From contig VGZH01000054.1 in the NCBI GenBank assembly GCA_016872645.1, forward strand, positions 1-40,763: a stretch of DNA of 40,763 bases, read 5' to 3'. Source of the DNA: Planctomycetota bacterium. Its GTDB lineage: Bacteria; Planctomycetota; Planctomycetia; Planctomycetales; Planctomycetaceae. Positions 32,944 through 40,763 of this stretch are shown here, one piece after another; within the stretch, counting starts at the first letter, position 1, and every line of letters begins with the position of its first letter. The notes beneath the pieces were generated by a model. It saw only the letters and a list, made by a program, of their open reading frames with translations, was not told where the DNA came from and made no database searches. The position numbers were made by a program, and so were the translations under genes.

Positions 32944-33816
32944 ATGGCCGAAGATTCCACTTTTGCGATCGATCGCGCGCTGCGGCAAGAGTTGGAAAGC
33001 TGGCAGCGCGCAGGCTTGAGTCACCTCCCGATGCCGCCACGCAGACCCCCCGCCGCCAATCCCTCGTCTGCGTCGGTGAAACCGCCCACGACGCGAACTC
33101 CTCCGAGCAGCCGTTCGAACTCACGCATGACTGCACCGGCAGCGACTCAATTCACTTCGCGACCGATCACCTCTCCGCAGGCTCACACGCTGCCGGTTGT
33201 GTCCGATCCATTGCCTGCCAGTCCGCATGCAGTTGGCTCGCTTGAGGATCGTCAATGGCGGCTGAATGAACTTCGGCAGCGAGTCGCGGCCTGCATTCGT
33301 TGCCAGGAATTGGCGAATGCTCGAACTCAAACGGTCTTCGGAGTCGGTAATCCCGAGGCTCGGTTTCTGTTCATCGGCGAAGCTCCCGGAGCGGACGAAG
33401 ATGCTCAAGGAGAACCGTTCGTCGGCGCAGCTGGCCAGTTGCTCAACAAGATCATCGCCGCTTGCGGTCTGAAACGTGAAGACATCTACATCTGCAACAT
33501 TTTGCGGTGCCGGCCCCCCGGCAACCGTAAGCCGCTACCCGAAGAAGCGGGGAACTGCCGCGAGTGGCTTGATGGACAGATCGCGATTGTTGATCCCGAG
33601 TTCATCGTCTGCTGGGGAGCGACCGCCGCTCAGAACTTGATGGGGACTGAGGAAAGCATCGGCCGACTGCGAGGCCGCTCGTTCCAGCACGGCCGAGCAA
33701 CCGTGCTCTGTACCTATCATCCGTCGTACCTGCTGCGTAACCCCGCCGCGAAGAAAGATGTCTGGGAAGACATGAAGCTGTTCCTCAAACAGGCAGGGCT
33801 TCCGGTTCCGGTTTAA
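32944..33816 (+). CDS. Family 4 uracil-DNA glycosylase (Fe-S)
   Basis: This 290-residue enzyme removes uracil from DNA as the first step of base-excision repair. The catalytic domain (residues about 105-290) has GEAPGADEDAQGEPFVG (motif A, 145 on), NILRCRPPGNRKP, and HPSYLLRNP (motif B, His259). Four cysteines placed as for the family 4Fe-4S cluster are seen at 117, 120, 189 and 205. The first 100 residues are unusual, being rich in Pro, Ser, Thr and Arg and probably disordered. Many planctomycete and other glycosylases have such tails. Start ATG 32944 is the first Met of the frame; it has no clear Shine-Dalgarno. The 3' end meets the SDR gene with 3 bases between stops. Confidence 0.95.
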   Translation: MAEDSTFAIDRALRQELESWQRAGLSHLPMPPRRPPAANPSSASVKPPTTRTPPSSRSNSRMTAPAATQFTSRPITSPQAHTLPVVSDPLPASPHAVGSLEDRQWRLNELRQRVAACIRCQELANARTQTVFGVGNPEARFLFIGEAPGADEDAQGEPFVGAAGQLLNKIIAACGLKREDIYICNILRCRPPGNRKPLPEEAGNCREWLDGQIAIVDPEFIVCWGATAAQNLMGTEESIGRLRGRSFQHGRATVLCTYHPSYLLRNPAAKKDVWEDMKLFLKQAGLPVPV

Positions 33817-33819
33817 CGG

Positions 33820-34584
33820 CTATCTCAGGAACCTTCCGCCGTTGATGTCCAGAAGCGCCCCGGTTACGAACCGGGCTTCGTCGCTGACCAAAAACCGCAC
33901 GACCGCCGCGACCTCGTCGGCGGTGCCGTTGCGTCCCAGCGGAGTTTCGCGACGGTACTGCTCCATCCGCTCGGGTGTCGTGAAAACTTCGTGATGCCGA
34001 GTCTCGATGACTCCCGGCATGATCGCGTTGACACGCACGTCGGGCGCCAGTTCGCGAGCCAGGGTTCGCGTCAGCACTTGCAGTCCACCCTTCGCGACTG
34101 CGTACGGCCCGGCTCCGTTGGCACCGCCGGTCTGCACGGAAAGCGACAAATTGTTGACGATCGCCCCGTGACCGCTCCGCTTTAAATGCGGGATCGCTCG
34201 TTGAGTTACGACGAACGCGCTCGTCAGATTCGTATCGATGACCTGCCGCCACAAACTCAGAGGGCAGTCTTCGACCTTCCGTCGTTCGATCGGACTCCCG
34301 GCGTTGTTGACCAAAATGTCAAGCCGTCCGGCCGCTTCGACGAAGCGATCGACCAAGCCAATCGACTCGTCATCACGGCTCAAGTCGGCGGGCACGACGA
34401 TCCCGTCGCCGCCGAGTTGCCGAATCGTCGCCAGCGTTTCGTTCGCGCCGTCGAGACTGCGATGACAATGCACTCCGATAAACGCACCAGCCACAGCGAG
34501 CGACTCCGCAACCGCACGTCCAATTCCGATACCAGCCCCCGTCACGAGAGCTGCACGACCCGCAAGCGAAACCGACTCCGTCAT
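33820..34584 (-). CDS. Short-chain dehydrogenase/reductase, FabG-like
   Basis: This 254-residue SDR has TGAGIGIG (15-22) for NAD(P)H binding, NNAG (93-96), an active-site serine (S147 or S149 in NLSLS) and Y161-x-x-x-K165. The C-terminal GGRFLR end and DVRVNAIMPGVIET are typical. It would reduce or oxidise a keto or hydroxy compound; the annotation as 3-oxoacyl-ACP reductase cannot be settled from sequence. GGAG 7 bases before ATG 34584 favours this start over one at 34608. It is read in the same direction as the quinoprotein upstream, with a 72-base gap, so co-transcription is possible. Confidence 0.92.
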   Translation of the reverse strand: MTESVSLAGRAALVTGAGIGIGRAVAESLAVAGAFIGVHCHRSLDGANETLATIRQLGGDGIVVPADLSRDDESIGLVDRFVEAAGRLDILVNNAGSPIERRKVEDCPLSLWRQVIDTNLTSAFVVTQRAIPHLKRSGHGAIVNNLSLSVQTGGANGAGPYAVAKGGLQVLTRTLARELAPDVRVNAIMPGVIETRHHEVFTTPERMEQYRRETPLGRNGTADEVAAVVRFLVSDEARFVTGALLDINGGRFLR

Positions 34585-34656
34585 GAGTTTGCTCCGTTCG
34601 TTCAGCACGATGCGTCAGCGAGCGGTTTTGCTCGGACCACTTGCTGGCGCCTCGCG

Positions 34657-35976
34657 CTAATCCTTTGCCAGCGAGACGCAGACGATTTCCCTGTCGTTGC
34701 GGACGAAGCAGCACTTGTTCGCGAACGCCGGGTGCGACCAGATCACGGCGCGGCCGAAGCATTCCTGGGTCGGCTCCAGCACATGAAAGCGGCTGAGTTC
34801 CTCGTATCCGGACGCACTGAGCTTCGCCAAAATCAGATCGCCTGTCTCGCTGAAGAGGAAGAAGCGGTCCTGATGCTTCACGAGAAACGCCGTTCCGTGA
34901 CTCGCCCGTTCCCCGGGCTTGCCGGTCGTCGGCGTGTAGCTTTCCCACAGGCGCTCACCGGTTTCGAGTTTGACTCCGCGCAGCGGGCCTTGCTGGCAGT
35001 CGACCCCGTAGATCATCCCGTCGTCCAGAATGGGCGTGCTGTTTGCGCATGGGACGCCGTTGCGCGGGGTCTCCTTCCACAGCAATTCTGCACCCGGCTT
35101 GTCGCTCATCAGCTTGAGACACGCGCCGATGTTGCCAATGCCGCTGGCAAAGAGCAGGTCGCCGGCCTGACGGGGTGCCGTGATCGCCATGTCGTATTGC
35201 GGAGCCAGATCGAATGACCAGAGCTTCTTGCCGGTCTCCGGATTCAGACTGTTAAGCTTGTTGGCATCCCAGATCAGTAACTGCCGAGTCTTCGCCGCTT
35301 CGATGATCGTCGGCGGGCAGTAGCCCGAATGCCGAGCCTCAATCGCTCGCCACAACTCTTTGCCATTGTCTTTGTCGAACGCGACCGCTGTGCTCCCTTC
35401 GCCACCGACGACGCAGATCAGCTTGTTGCCGTCAATCAGCGGATGCGCACAGAAACCCCAGATTGGCGAGTCGCACTTGTAGTCCTTCTTGAGTTCCTTC
35501 GACCAAACCACCTTGCCCGTCTGTGTATTGAGGCAATGCAGATTCCCTTCGGCTCCGAGCACATACACCTTGCCGTCCGCAACCGTCGGAGTCGCTCGTG
35601 GTCCGGCCGGATAACTGATCGCGTAGGGGCATTCGTACTCGTACTTCCAAATCTCCTTGCCGGTCGCCGCGTCGAGACAGTGGACTCGCTCCTTTCCTTT
35701 CAACTCCGCGCGCTGGCCGGGATTGTTGAACTCCTTGCCGGACTCTTTCGCGAAATCAGTGACGAAGAGTTTCCCGCCTGCCACCGCCGGTCCTGAATAG
35801 CCCCCAGCGATCGGCACACGCCACTTCACCGGCAGTTTGTTCTCCGGGAAGACCTCGACGATGCCAGTCTCGCGCCAGACGCTATCCCGCTTCGGACCCA
35901 TCCACTGCGGCCAATCGTCCGCTCGAACGGAACTCGTCAGTCCGACGATCACAGCGAGGAACATCCAACGCTTCAT
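34657..35976 (-). CDS. Exported PQQ-binding-like beta-propeller protein
   Basis: The 439-residue product has a signal peptide (cleavage near SVRA-DDW). A chain of PQQ-like repeat blades follows: VHCLDAATGKEIWKYEY, LHCLNTQTGKVVWSKEL, VAFDKDNGKELWRAIE, LNSLNPETGKKLWSFDL and VKLETGERLWESY. These are typical of planctomycete quinoprotein-like scaffolds. No cytochrome motif and no clear catalytic acidic pair was seen, so it may be a binding protein rather than an enzyme. GGGAG 6 bases before ATG supports the start. Confidence 0.9.
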   Translation of the reverse strand: MKRWMFLAVIVGLTSSVRADDWPQWMGPKRDSVWRETGIVEVFPENKLPVKWRVPIAGGYSGPAVAGGKLFVTDFAKESGKEFNNPGQRAELKGKERVHCLDAATGKEIWKYEYECPYAISYPAGPRATPTVADGKVYVLGAEGNLHCLNTQTGKVVWSKELKKDYKCDSPIWGFCAHPLIDGNKLICVVGGEGSTAVAFDKDNGKELWRAIEARHSGYCPPTIIEAAKTRQLLIWDANKLNSLNPETGKKLWSFDLAPQYDMAITAPRQAGDLLFASGIGNIGACLKLMSDKPGAELLWKETPRNGVPCANSTPILDDGMIYGVDCQQGPLRGVKLETGERLWESYTPTTGKPGERASHGTAFLVKHQDRFFLFSETGDLILAKLSASGYEELSRFHVLEPTQECFGRAVIWSHPAFANKCCFVRNDREIVCVSLAKD

Positions 35977-36252
35977 GGCAAACTCCCTTCTCGTAGTTCA
36001 GGATTCTCAGACCGCTCCGAATAGGCTTCGACGGTCAATGTTCAACCGGGTCGGCCAGCAAAGGCTGACCGACGGTGTGATCGCGCGGATTGTACTGGCT
36101 GTGAAAACTCTGAAAACCTAGCCCTCGCCATCAGATCTCCAGCACAGAATTGTCCCGCCGCTGGACGATGCGTTAGTATCTGGCGGCTCCGATGCGTCCG
36201 GTGAGGACCACTCACGGATCTGCCTTCGATCCTCCCACGAATATTCCCGCCC
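35977..36252. other. Divergent intergenic region quinoprotein / DUF1549
   Basis: These 276 bases lie between divergent genes and should hold both promoters. No convincing promoter pair, repeat or small gene was seen by eye. Confidence 0.5.
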
Positions 36253-38499
36253 ATGTACTTGCCCTCGCGAAGCACCCGCCAAGTGCTCGTCGGCTACGGC
36301 TTGAAGTCGTGGTTGATTGGCGTTTTGGTTCTCGGCGCGCTGCTGACGAAGAGTTCCGCGGCCGATGTGGCGAAGTCCCGGCCGTTCCATTTTGAGACGG
36401 ACGTCGTCTCGATCCTTTCCCGATTCGGCTGCAACTCGTCGGGATGTCACGGCAAGGCGGAGGGCCAGAACGGTTTCAAGTTGTCGATCTTCGGTTTCGA
36501 TCCACAAGCTGATCACGTCGCACTGACCAGCGAGAGTCGCGGTCGGCGGACAAATCCCAATGCGCCTGAAAAGAGTCTGCTGCTGCAAAAGTCCTGCGGC
36601 GATGTGCCTCACGGCGGCGGAGTTCGCATCCGGAAGGATTCTGTCGAGTACCGAATTCTTCGCGACTGGATTGCGAATGGCCTGCCGTTCGGCGAACCGA
36701 CCGCGCCGCGAGTGGCTTCAATCACTGTCTCGCCGCGCGAGCAGGTGATGGGATTCAAAACCACTCAGCCACTGAAAATCGTCGCGAAATTTGACAACGG
36801 CTTCGAGGAAGAAGTGACCCGTCACGCGAAGTTCCAATCCAACAACGACGGCCTCGCCTCGGTTGATGAGCACGGTCTTGTCACGACTCACGAAACACCC
36901 GGCGACGTGGCCGTCATGGCTAATTATCTTGGAGCCGTTGACGTCTTCCGAGTCCTCGTCCCACGCCCAACCTCAGCCCCTTTCCCCCAGGGAGAGGGCG
37001 GCCGAAGTCCGAGTGAGGGAGGCGACACCTCATCGACCTTCATCGACCCGATCGTCGAATCGAAACTCGCCAAGCTCAACATCCAACCGAGCGAACTGTG
37101 TTCGGACGAAGATTTCTTGCGGCGAGCATTCCTCGACGTCATCGGCACGCTCCCCAAGCCAGACGAAGTCCGCAGATTCCTCGACGACAAGCAGCCCAAT
37201 CGCCGAGCACGCTTGATCGACGAACTGCTCAAGCGGCCGGAGTACGTTGATTATTGGGCGCTCAAATGGTCCGACCTGCTGCGCGTCGAACGTCCCACGC
37301 TGGGACATGCCGGAGCACACGCTTACTACCGCTGGATGCGCGATAGCTTCGCCACGAACAAGCCGTTCGACAAATTCGCTCGCGAATTGCTGACCGCCGA
37401 AGGACTGCTGCGCGATCAGCCGGCTGGCTACGTCTTCAAAGTGGTCAAGCAACCGGGTGAACAATCGGCGACAATCTCGCAAGTGCTGCTCGGCGTGCGG
37501 ATTGATTGCGCGAAGTGTCACCATCACCCGTTCGATCGCTGGAGCCAAACGGACTACTTTGGCATGGAAGCTTTCTTCACACAGATCACGTTCAAGCCGA
37601 CTCCACAGGGAGAGATGCTGCTGACCCGCGACTCCGGTCCGACAAAACATTCGCAAACCGGTGAGACGGTTTTTGCTCACGCACTGGGCGAACCATCGCC
37701 GGAGAAATCTCCCGAAGGAGACCGCCGCAGACTACTCGCTGAATGGATGACGTCGCCGAAGAACTCGTTCTTCGCGCGCAACATCGTGAACCGCGCCTGG
37801 GCACATTTCCTCGGCCGAGGCTTGGTCGAGCCGGTCGATGACGTGCGGCTGACGAACCCGCCGACGAATCCCGAACTGCTCGACGCGCTGGCTGCGAAGT
37901 TCATTGAGTCTGGCTTCGACGTCCATCAACTCATCCGCTTGATCACCGCCTCGCGAACGTATCAAAGATCCGCGAAGCCCAACGTTACGAACGAACGGGA
38001 CGAGCAGAATTATTCGCGCGCGTTGCTCAAGCGACTCGATGCGGAAGTCCTGTTCGACGCCGTCTTGCAAGCGACCGGCACGTCCGAGAAATTCGCCGGC
38101 ATCCCCGACGGCTCGCGAGCGATCCAGCTTTGGGATAGCCAGGTCAAACACGACTTCCTGAAACTCTTCGGCCGCCCCGTCCGAACCACCGCCTGCGAAT
38201 GCGAACGGGCGACCGAACCGAGCGTCGCCCAAGTCCTGCACGTCCTGAATTCCCCCGAACTGCAGTCAAAACTCTCTGACGAAGCGGGGACGGTTGCCCG
38301 ACTCGTCCGCCGCTACCCGTCCGACAATTCCGCCTTGATCGACGAACTTTACCTGACCGTTGTCAGCCGTCTTCCGACTGCCGGCGAGAAAGCGGCCGCC
38401 ACGAAATACCTGCAAGATCACGCGTCCGCTCGCCGCCAAGCGGCCGAAGATTTGGTTTGGAGCTTGCTCAACTCGTTGGAGTTTGTGTTCAATCACTGA
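36253..38499 (+). CDS. DUF1549/DUF1553 protein with Ig-like domain and heme-type motifs
   Basis: This 748-residue exported protein has a signal or membrane helix at about 18-36. A cytochrome-like N-terminal part follows, with C60-NSSG-C65-H66 (CX4CH, as in this family). An Ig-like domain (residues about 150-238, with VDEHGLVTTHETPGDVAV) comes next. DUF1549 then has DFLRRAFLDVIGTLPKPDEV and a CXXCH motif at 419-423 (DCAKCHHHPFDRW). DUF1553 has NSFFARNIVNRAWAHFLGRGLVEPVDD and TSRTY-like ASRTYQRS. Between the Ig domain and DUF1549 lie about 17 odd residues encoded by an intergenic-type repeat. Planctomycetes encode this protein together with a DUF1501 partner; here DUF1501 follows after 12 bases. 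Its role (possible electron transfer or polysaccharide degradation) is not established. Confidence 0.93.
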   Translation: MYLPSRSTRQVLVGYGLKSWLIGVLVLGALLTKSSAADVAKSRPFHFETDVVSILSRFGCNSSGCHGKAEGQNGFKLSIFGFDPQADHVALTSESRGRRTNPNAPEKSLLLQKSCGDVPHGGGVRIRKDSVEYRILRDWIANGLPFGEPTAPRVASITVSPREQVMGFKTTQPLKIVAKFDNGFEEEVTRHAKFQSNNDGLASVDEHGLVTTHETPGDVAVMANYLGAVDVFRVLVPRPTSAPFPQGEGGRSPSEGGDTSSTFIDPIVESKLAKLNIQPSELCSDEDFLRRAFLDVIGTLPKPDEVRRFLDDKQPNRRARLIDELLKRPEYVDYWALKWSDLLRVERPTLGHAGAHAYYRWMRDSFATNKPFDKFARELLTAEGLLRDQPAGYVFKVVKQPGEQSATISQVLLGVRIDCAKCHHHPFDRWSQTDYFGMEAFFTQITFKPTPQGEMLLTRDSGPTKHSQTGETVFAHALGEPSPEKSPEGDRRRLLAEWMTSPKNSFFARNIVNRAWAHFLGRGLVEPVDDVRLTNPPTNPELLDALAAKFIESGFDVHQLIRLITASRTYQRSAKPNVTNERDEQNYSRALLKRLDAEVLFDAVLQATGTSEKFAGIPDGSRAIQLWDSQVKHDFLKLFGRPVRTTACECERATEPSVAQVLHVLNSPELQSKLSDEAGTVARLVRRYPSDNSALIDELYLTVVSRLPTAGEKAAATKYLQDHASARRQAAEDLVWSLLNSLEFVFNH
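36971..37019. repeat. Intergenic-type C/G-rich repeat inside the DUF1549 gene
   Basis: The stretch of TTTCCCCCAGGGAGAGGG followed by AGTCCGAGTGAGGG has the word pattern of intergenic repeats (CCCTCTCCC...GGGAGAGGG). It lies in frame and encodes residues about 240-256, rich in Pro, Gly, Ser and Glu, in the linker between two folded domains. Confidence 0.65.
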
Positions 38500-38511
38500 T
38501 GGGAGTCCACC

Positions 38512-39861
38512 ATGTCCTCATCCGCTCGATTCTGTGATGGCATTCAACGCCGCGATCTGTTGAAGGTCGGTTGTGCAGGCACCCTGACCGGGATGCTCAC
38601 GCTGCCGAACTTGTTGGCCGGTCGGGCACATGCAGCGGATTTGACCAAAGCCGCGCGGGACAAGGATGACGTCTCGTTGATCATCCTGTTTTTGAAGGGT
38701 GGGTTATCAACGATCGACACACTCGATTTGAAACCTAACGCACCGCCGGAGTTTCGCGGCGAGTTCGATCCGGTCGACACGACCGTGCCCGGAATGCAGA
38801 TTTGCGAGCACCTGCCGCTCCTCGCCAAGCAAGCTCAGCACTTCGCCTTGCTCCGATCGCTGGCACATCCGAATTCGGATCACGGCGGAGCCGACCATTA
38901 CATGCTGACCGGCTATCAACCGCTGCCGGGATTCAATCCGAACCTCGTGCCGAACAATCAGCGACCGGCTCACGGATCGGTCGTCGCAAAAATCCTGGGA
39001 CCGCGCGGAGCGGTGCCGCCATATGTCTGCCTGCCGAAGATGCATCCGTCAGCCGGGTCGGCGTATCTCGGCTCGGTCGCCGCACCGTTTGTGGTTGAGG
39101 CGGACCCGAACGCTCCGAACTTCAGCGTGCCGGATCTGGTGCCGCCGGTGGTCGTCGATGGCTCGCGGCTCACCGACCGCCGAGCATTGATGCGGCAAGT
39201 CGATCGCTTCGAGAAATCGGCGGAGGTCGCGGCGAACTCGAAGGCCCGCATGACCTCCGCGTTCCGGGACAAGGCGTTCGACTTGATCACGTCTCCCGCG
39301 ACGAAAGCTGCGTTCGACATTCATTCCGAAGACCCGAAACTGCGCAACGAATATGGCCGGCACTCGCTCGGGCAAAGCTGTTTGATGGCTCGGCGTTTGA
39401 TCGAAGCAGGCGTCCGCTGCGTGACCATCGACCATTCCAATTGGGACACGCACGCCGAGAACTTCCGCGTGCTGAAAAACGAACTGCTACCCCAACTCGA
39501 TACCGGCCTCTCGACATTGCTGAGTGATCTCGCGCACCGCAGCATGCTGCGTAAAACGCTGGTTGTCGTGATGGGTGAGTTCGGCCGCACTCCACGAGTC
39601 AACAACAACGCCGGCCGCGATCACTGGGGTCCAGCCAACTGTATCCTGCTGGGCGGCGGCGGAGTGCGTGGCGGTACGGTCGTCGGCGCGACAAATCCCA
39701 AAGGGGAAAAGCCCGCCGCCGATCCGCGCAGCCCGGAAGACCTCACAGCGACCATGTGTCATTGCCTGGGTATCGATCCGGACGCCGAGTTTCACACTCC
39801 CGAAGGCCGCCCCGTAAAAGTGGTCAACAACGGCAAGGTGATTCACGAACTGCTGGCGTGA
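38512..39861 (+). CDS. DUF1501 family Tat-exported protein, partner of DUF1549/DUF1553
   Basis: The 449-residue product begins with a twin-arginine signal, RRDLLKVG (residues 13-20), and a hydrophobic stretch ending AHAA. Conserved family parts are LIILFLKGGLSTIDTLD, LLRSLAHPNSDHGGADHYML, GQSCLMARRLIEAGVRCVTI, SNWDTHAENF, VVVMGEFGRTPRVN and GRDHWGPANCILLGGGGV. These contain the acidic and His residues that would bind metals in the phosphatase-like fold. It starts 12 bases after the DUF1549/DUF1553 stop, so the two are one operon. GGGAG in that gap serves as its Shine-Dalgarno. The substrate is unknown. Confidence 0.94.
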   Translation: MSSSARFCDGIQRRDLLKVGCAGTLTGMLTLPNLLAGRAHAADLTKAARDKDDVSLIILFLKGGLSTIDTLDLKPNAPPEFRGEFDPVDTTVPGMQICEHLPLLAKQAQHFALLRSLAHPNSDHGGADHYMLTGYQPLPGFNPNLVPNNQRPAHGSVVAKILGPRGAVPPYVCLPKMHPSAGSAYLGSVAAPFVVEADPNAPNFSVPDLVPPVVVDGSRLTDRRALMRQVDRFEKSAEVAANSKARMTSAFRDKAFDLITSPATKAAFDIHSEDPKLRNEYGRHSLGQSCLMARRLIEAGVRCVTIDHSNWDTHAENFRVLKNELLPQLDTGLSTLLSDLAHRSMLRKTLVVVMGEFGRTPRVNNNAGRDHWGPANCILLGGGGVRGGTVVGATNPKGEKPAADPRSPEDLTATMCHCLGIDPDAEFHTPEGRPVKVVNNGKVIHELLA

Positions 39862-39899
39862 ACGCCTCACGGCCGAAATCTTGAGTTGCAACGAGGCGA

Positions 39900-39951
39900 T
39901 CAAACCACGACAAGTCGCACTGTGGTTTGAAATTTCAGATTTCAAATCTGA
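39900..39951. repeat. Two adjacent hairpins after DUF1501
   Basis: TCAAACCAC (39900-39908) pairs with GTGGTTTGA (39922-39930) around 13 bases. A second palindrome, TCAGATTTCAAATCTGA (39935-39951), follows. The second has the wording of planctomycete intergenic repeat. Neither has a T-run, so a terminator role is uncertain. Confidence 0.7.
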
Positions 39952-40006
39952 GATCGGAAATCGGCACACGGCGAAGCCGCTGGTTGCCCCAACGGAGTGA
40001 TCTGTC

Positions 40007-40615
40007 ATGCTCGGAGCGCATCTCAATCCGCAACAATATCTCGCTCGGTGTGCCGAGGAATTCGGGCGGTTGGACCTCAGCCAGACGGCGGGATTGGCGG
40101 ACGAAATTTATTCGGCTTATCAGGATGGCCGGTTTGTATTCATCTGCGGGAACGGCGGCAGCGGATCGAACTCATCGCACTTCTGCGAGGATCTCGGCAA
40201 GAGCACGTTGCGACGAGAGGACTTCACCAACGACAGCGTCAAGCGACTGAAGGTGCTCAGCCTGACCGACAACACGCCCTACATTCTGGCGTGGGGCAAC
40301 GACGAAGGTTTTGACCGTGTCTTCGTCGAGCAACTCAAGAACTTCGCCTCGCCGGATGACGTGCTGATCGCGATCAGCGGCAGCGGCAACAGTCCGAACA
40401 TTCTCAACGCCGTCGAGTGGGCCAACCGCCACAATCTGCGAACGTGGGGCATCACCGGTTACGGGGGCGGAAAACTGAAGTCGCTCGGCAAGAATAATCT
40501 GCATGTGCCGCTGGACGACATGGGCATGGTCGAGTCGATTCATCTGGTGCTGTTCCACTGGATCCTCAACGACGTCTACGGCCGTATCAACAAAGTCGGC
40601 CGTCACGCAGGTTAA
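40007..40615 (+). CDS. SIS-domain protein, GmhA (sedoheptulose-7-phosphate isomerase)-like
   Basis: The 202-residue protein has the SIS fold for phosphosugars. Phosphate-binding loops are seen as [13 protein letters not shown] and [10 protein letters not shown]. GmhA-like catalytic candidates are the Glu in SSHFCEDL and the His in [13 protein letters not shown]. GmhA isomerises sedoheptulose 7-phosphate in heptose synthesis; DiaA and other SIS proteins share the fold, so the substrate is not certain. GGAG lies about 10 bases before ATG. No heptose or lipopolysaccharide genes are in the window to support a choice. Confidence 0.88.
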   Translation: MLGAHLNPQQYLARCAEEFGRLDLSQTAGLADEIYSAYQDGRFVFICGNGGSGSNSSHFCEDLGKSTLRREDFTNDSVKRLKVLSLTDNTPYILAWGNDEGFDRVFVEQLKNFASPDDVLIAISGSGNSPNILNAVEWANRHNLRTWGITGYGGGKLKSLGKNNLHVPLDDMGMVESIHLVLFHWILNDVYGRINKVGRHAG

Positions 40616-40763
40616 ATCTCGCAGATGGATTCGATTCGGAGTCGATGGTCGGAACTGCAAGGCCATCGGTTTCCAGTGGAATTGAAACAGCGGTTATTGC
40701 TGTATTTGCGGTGGGGATCGCCATCGCGGCTGGCGCTCAACTGAGCGGTGAAGTTCGATTGTG
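40616..40763. other. Right edge, no gene supported
   Basis: The last 148 bases follow the SIS gene. No start with a Shine-Dalgarno sequence, RNA fold or repeat could be supported; a gene may begin beyond the edge. Confidence 0.5.

Overview
The window comes from a member of the Planctomycetota, most likely a Planctomycetaceae-like lineage. The signs are two DUF1501 (Tat-exported, sulfatase-like) proteins, a cytochrome-like DUF1549/DUF1553 protein, an ECF sigma factor coupled to a membrane Ser/Thr kinase, CotH-type and quinoprotein secreted enzymes, a MoxR/DUF58/BatA-like operon and many short inverted intergenic repeats. Genus cannot be set from this sequence. No phage, insertion sequence, CRISPR array or rRNA gene was seen.

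Left part (1-9 kb): tRNA-Ile(GAT) and tRNA-Ala(TGC) lie on the minus strand, with Ile transcribed first. Then come plus-strand folC, an ECF sigma factor overlapping a Ser/Thr kinase (ATGA), a secreted EF-hand/CotH protein, a VTC-domain (polyphosphate polymerase-like) protein and a DUF4956 membrane protein. The kinase's C-terminal part beyond its membrane segment and the N-terminal part of the CotH protein carry the same three-block helical pattern. This links the signalling pair to the CotH/VTC/DUF4956 group.

9-23.4 kb, minus strand: a long probable operon read from 23.4 kb down to 9.0 kb. It holds DUF1501, SMP-30/gluconolactonase, MoxR ATPase, DUF58, BatA-like vWA protein, a giant DUF4175-like coiled-coil/poly-Q membrane protein, a second vWA membrane protein and a clan-CD (C13/caspase-like) peptidase with a His-Gly...Cys dyad. 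Several gaps hold inverted repeats, and one repeat appears to encode the signal sequence of the peptidase.

23.5-32 kb: plus-strand purD, EpmA-like EF-P lysine ligase and a transglutaminase-like lipoprotein meet a minus-strand set: a GSDH/cytochrome c dehydrogenase, a DUF3592 membrane protein, a 130-residue beta-rich protein and a small P-loop ATPase. The last three are tightly spaced, with a 4-nt overlap and then a 9-nt gap, and look like an uncharacterised module.

32-40.7 kb: a secreted FKBP-type prolyl isomerase with a clear terminator, a family-4 uracil-DNA glycosylase with a disordered N-terminus, an SDR oxidoreductase and a secreted PQQ-propeller protein (both minus). These are followed by the planctomycete DUF1549/DUF1553 + DUF1501 pair and a GmhA-like SIS-domain isomerase. 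The last 148 bases hold no gene that can be supported.
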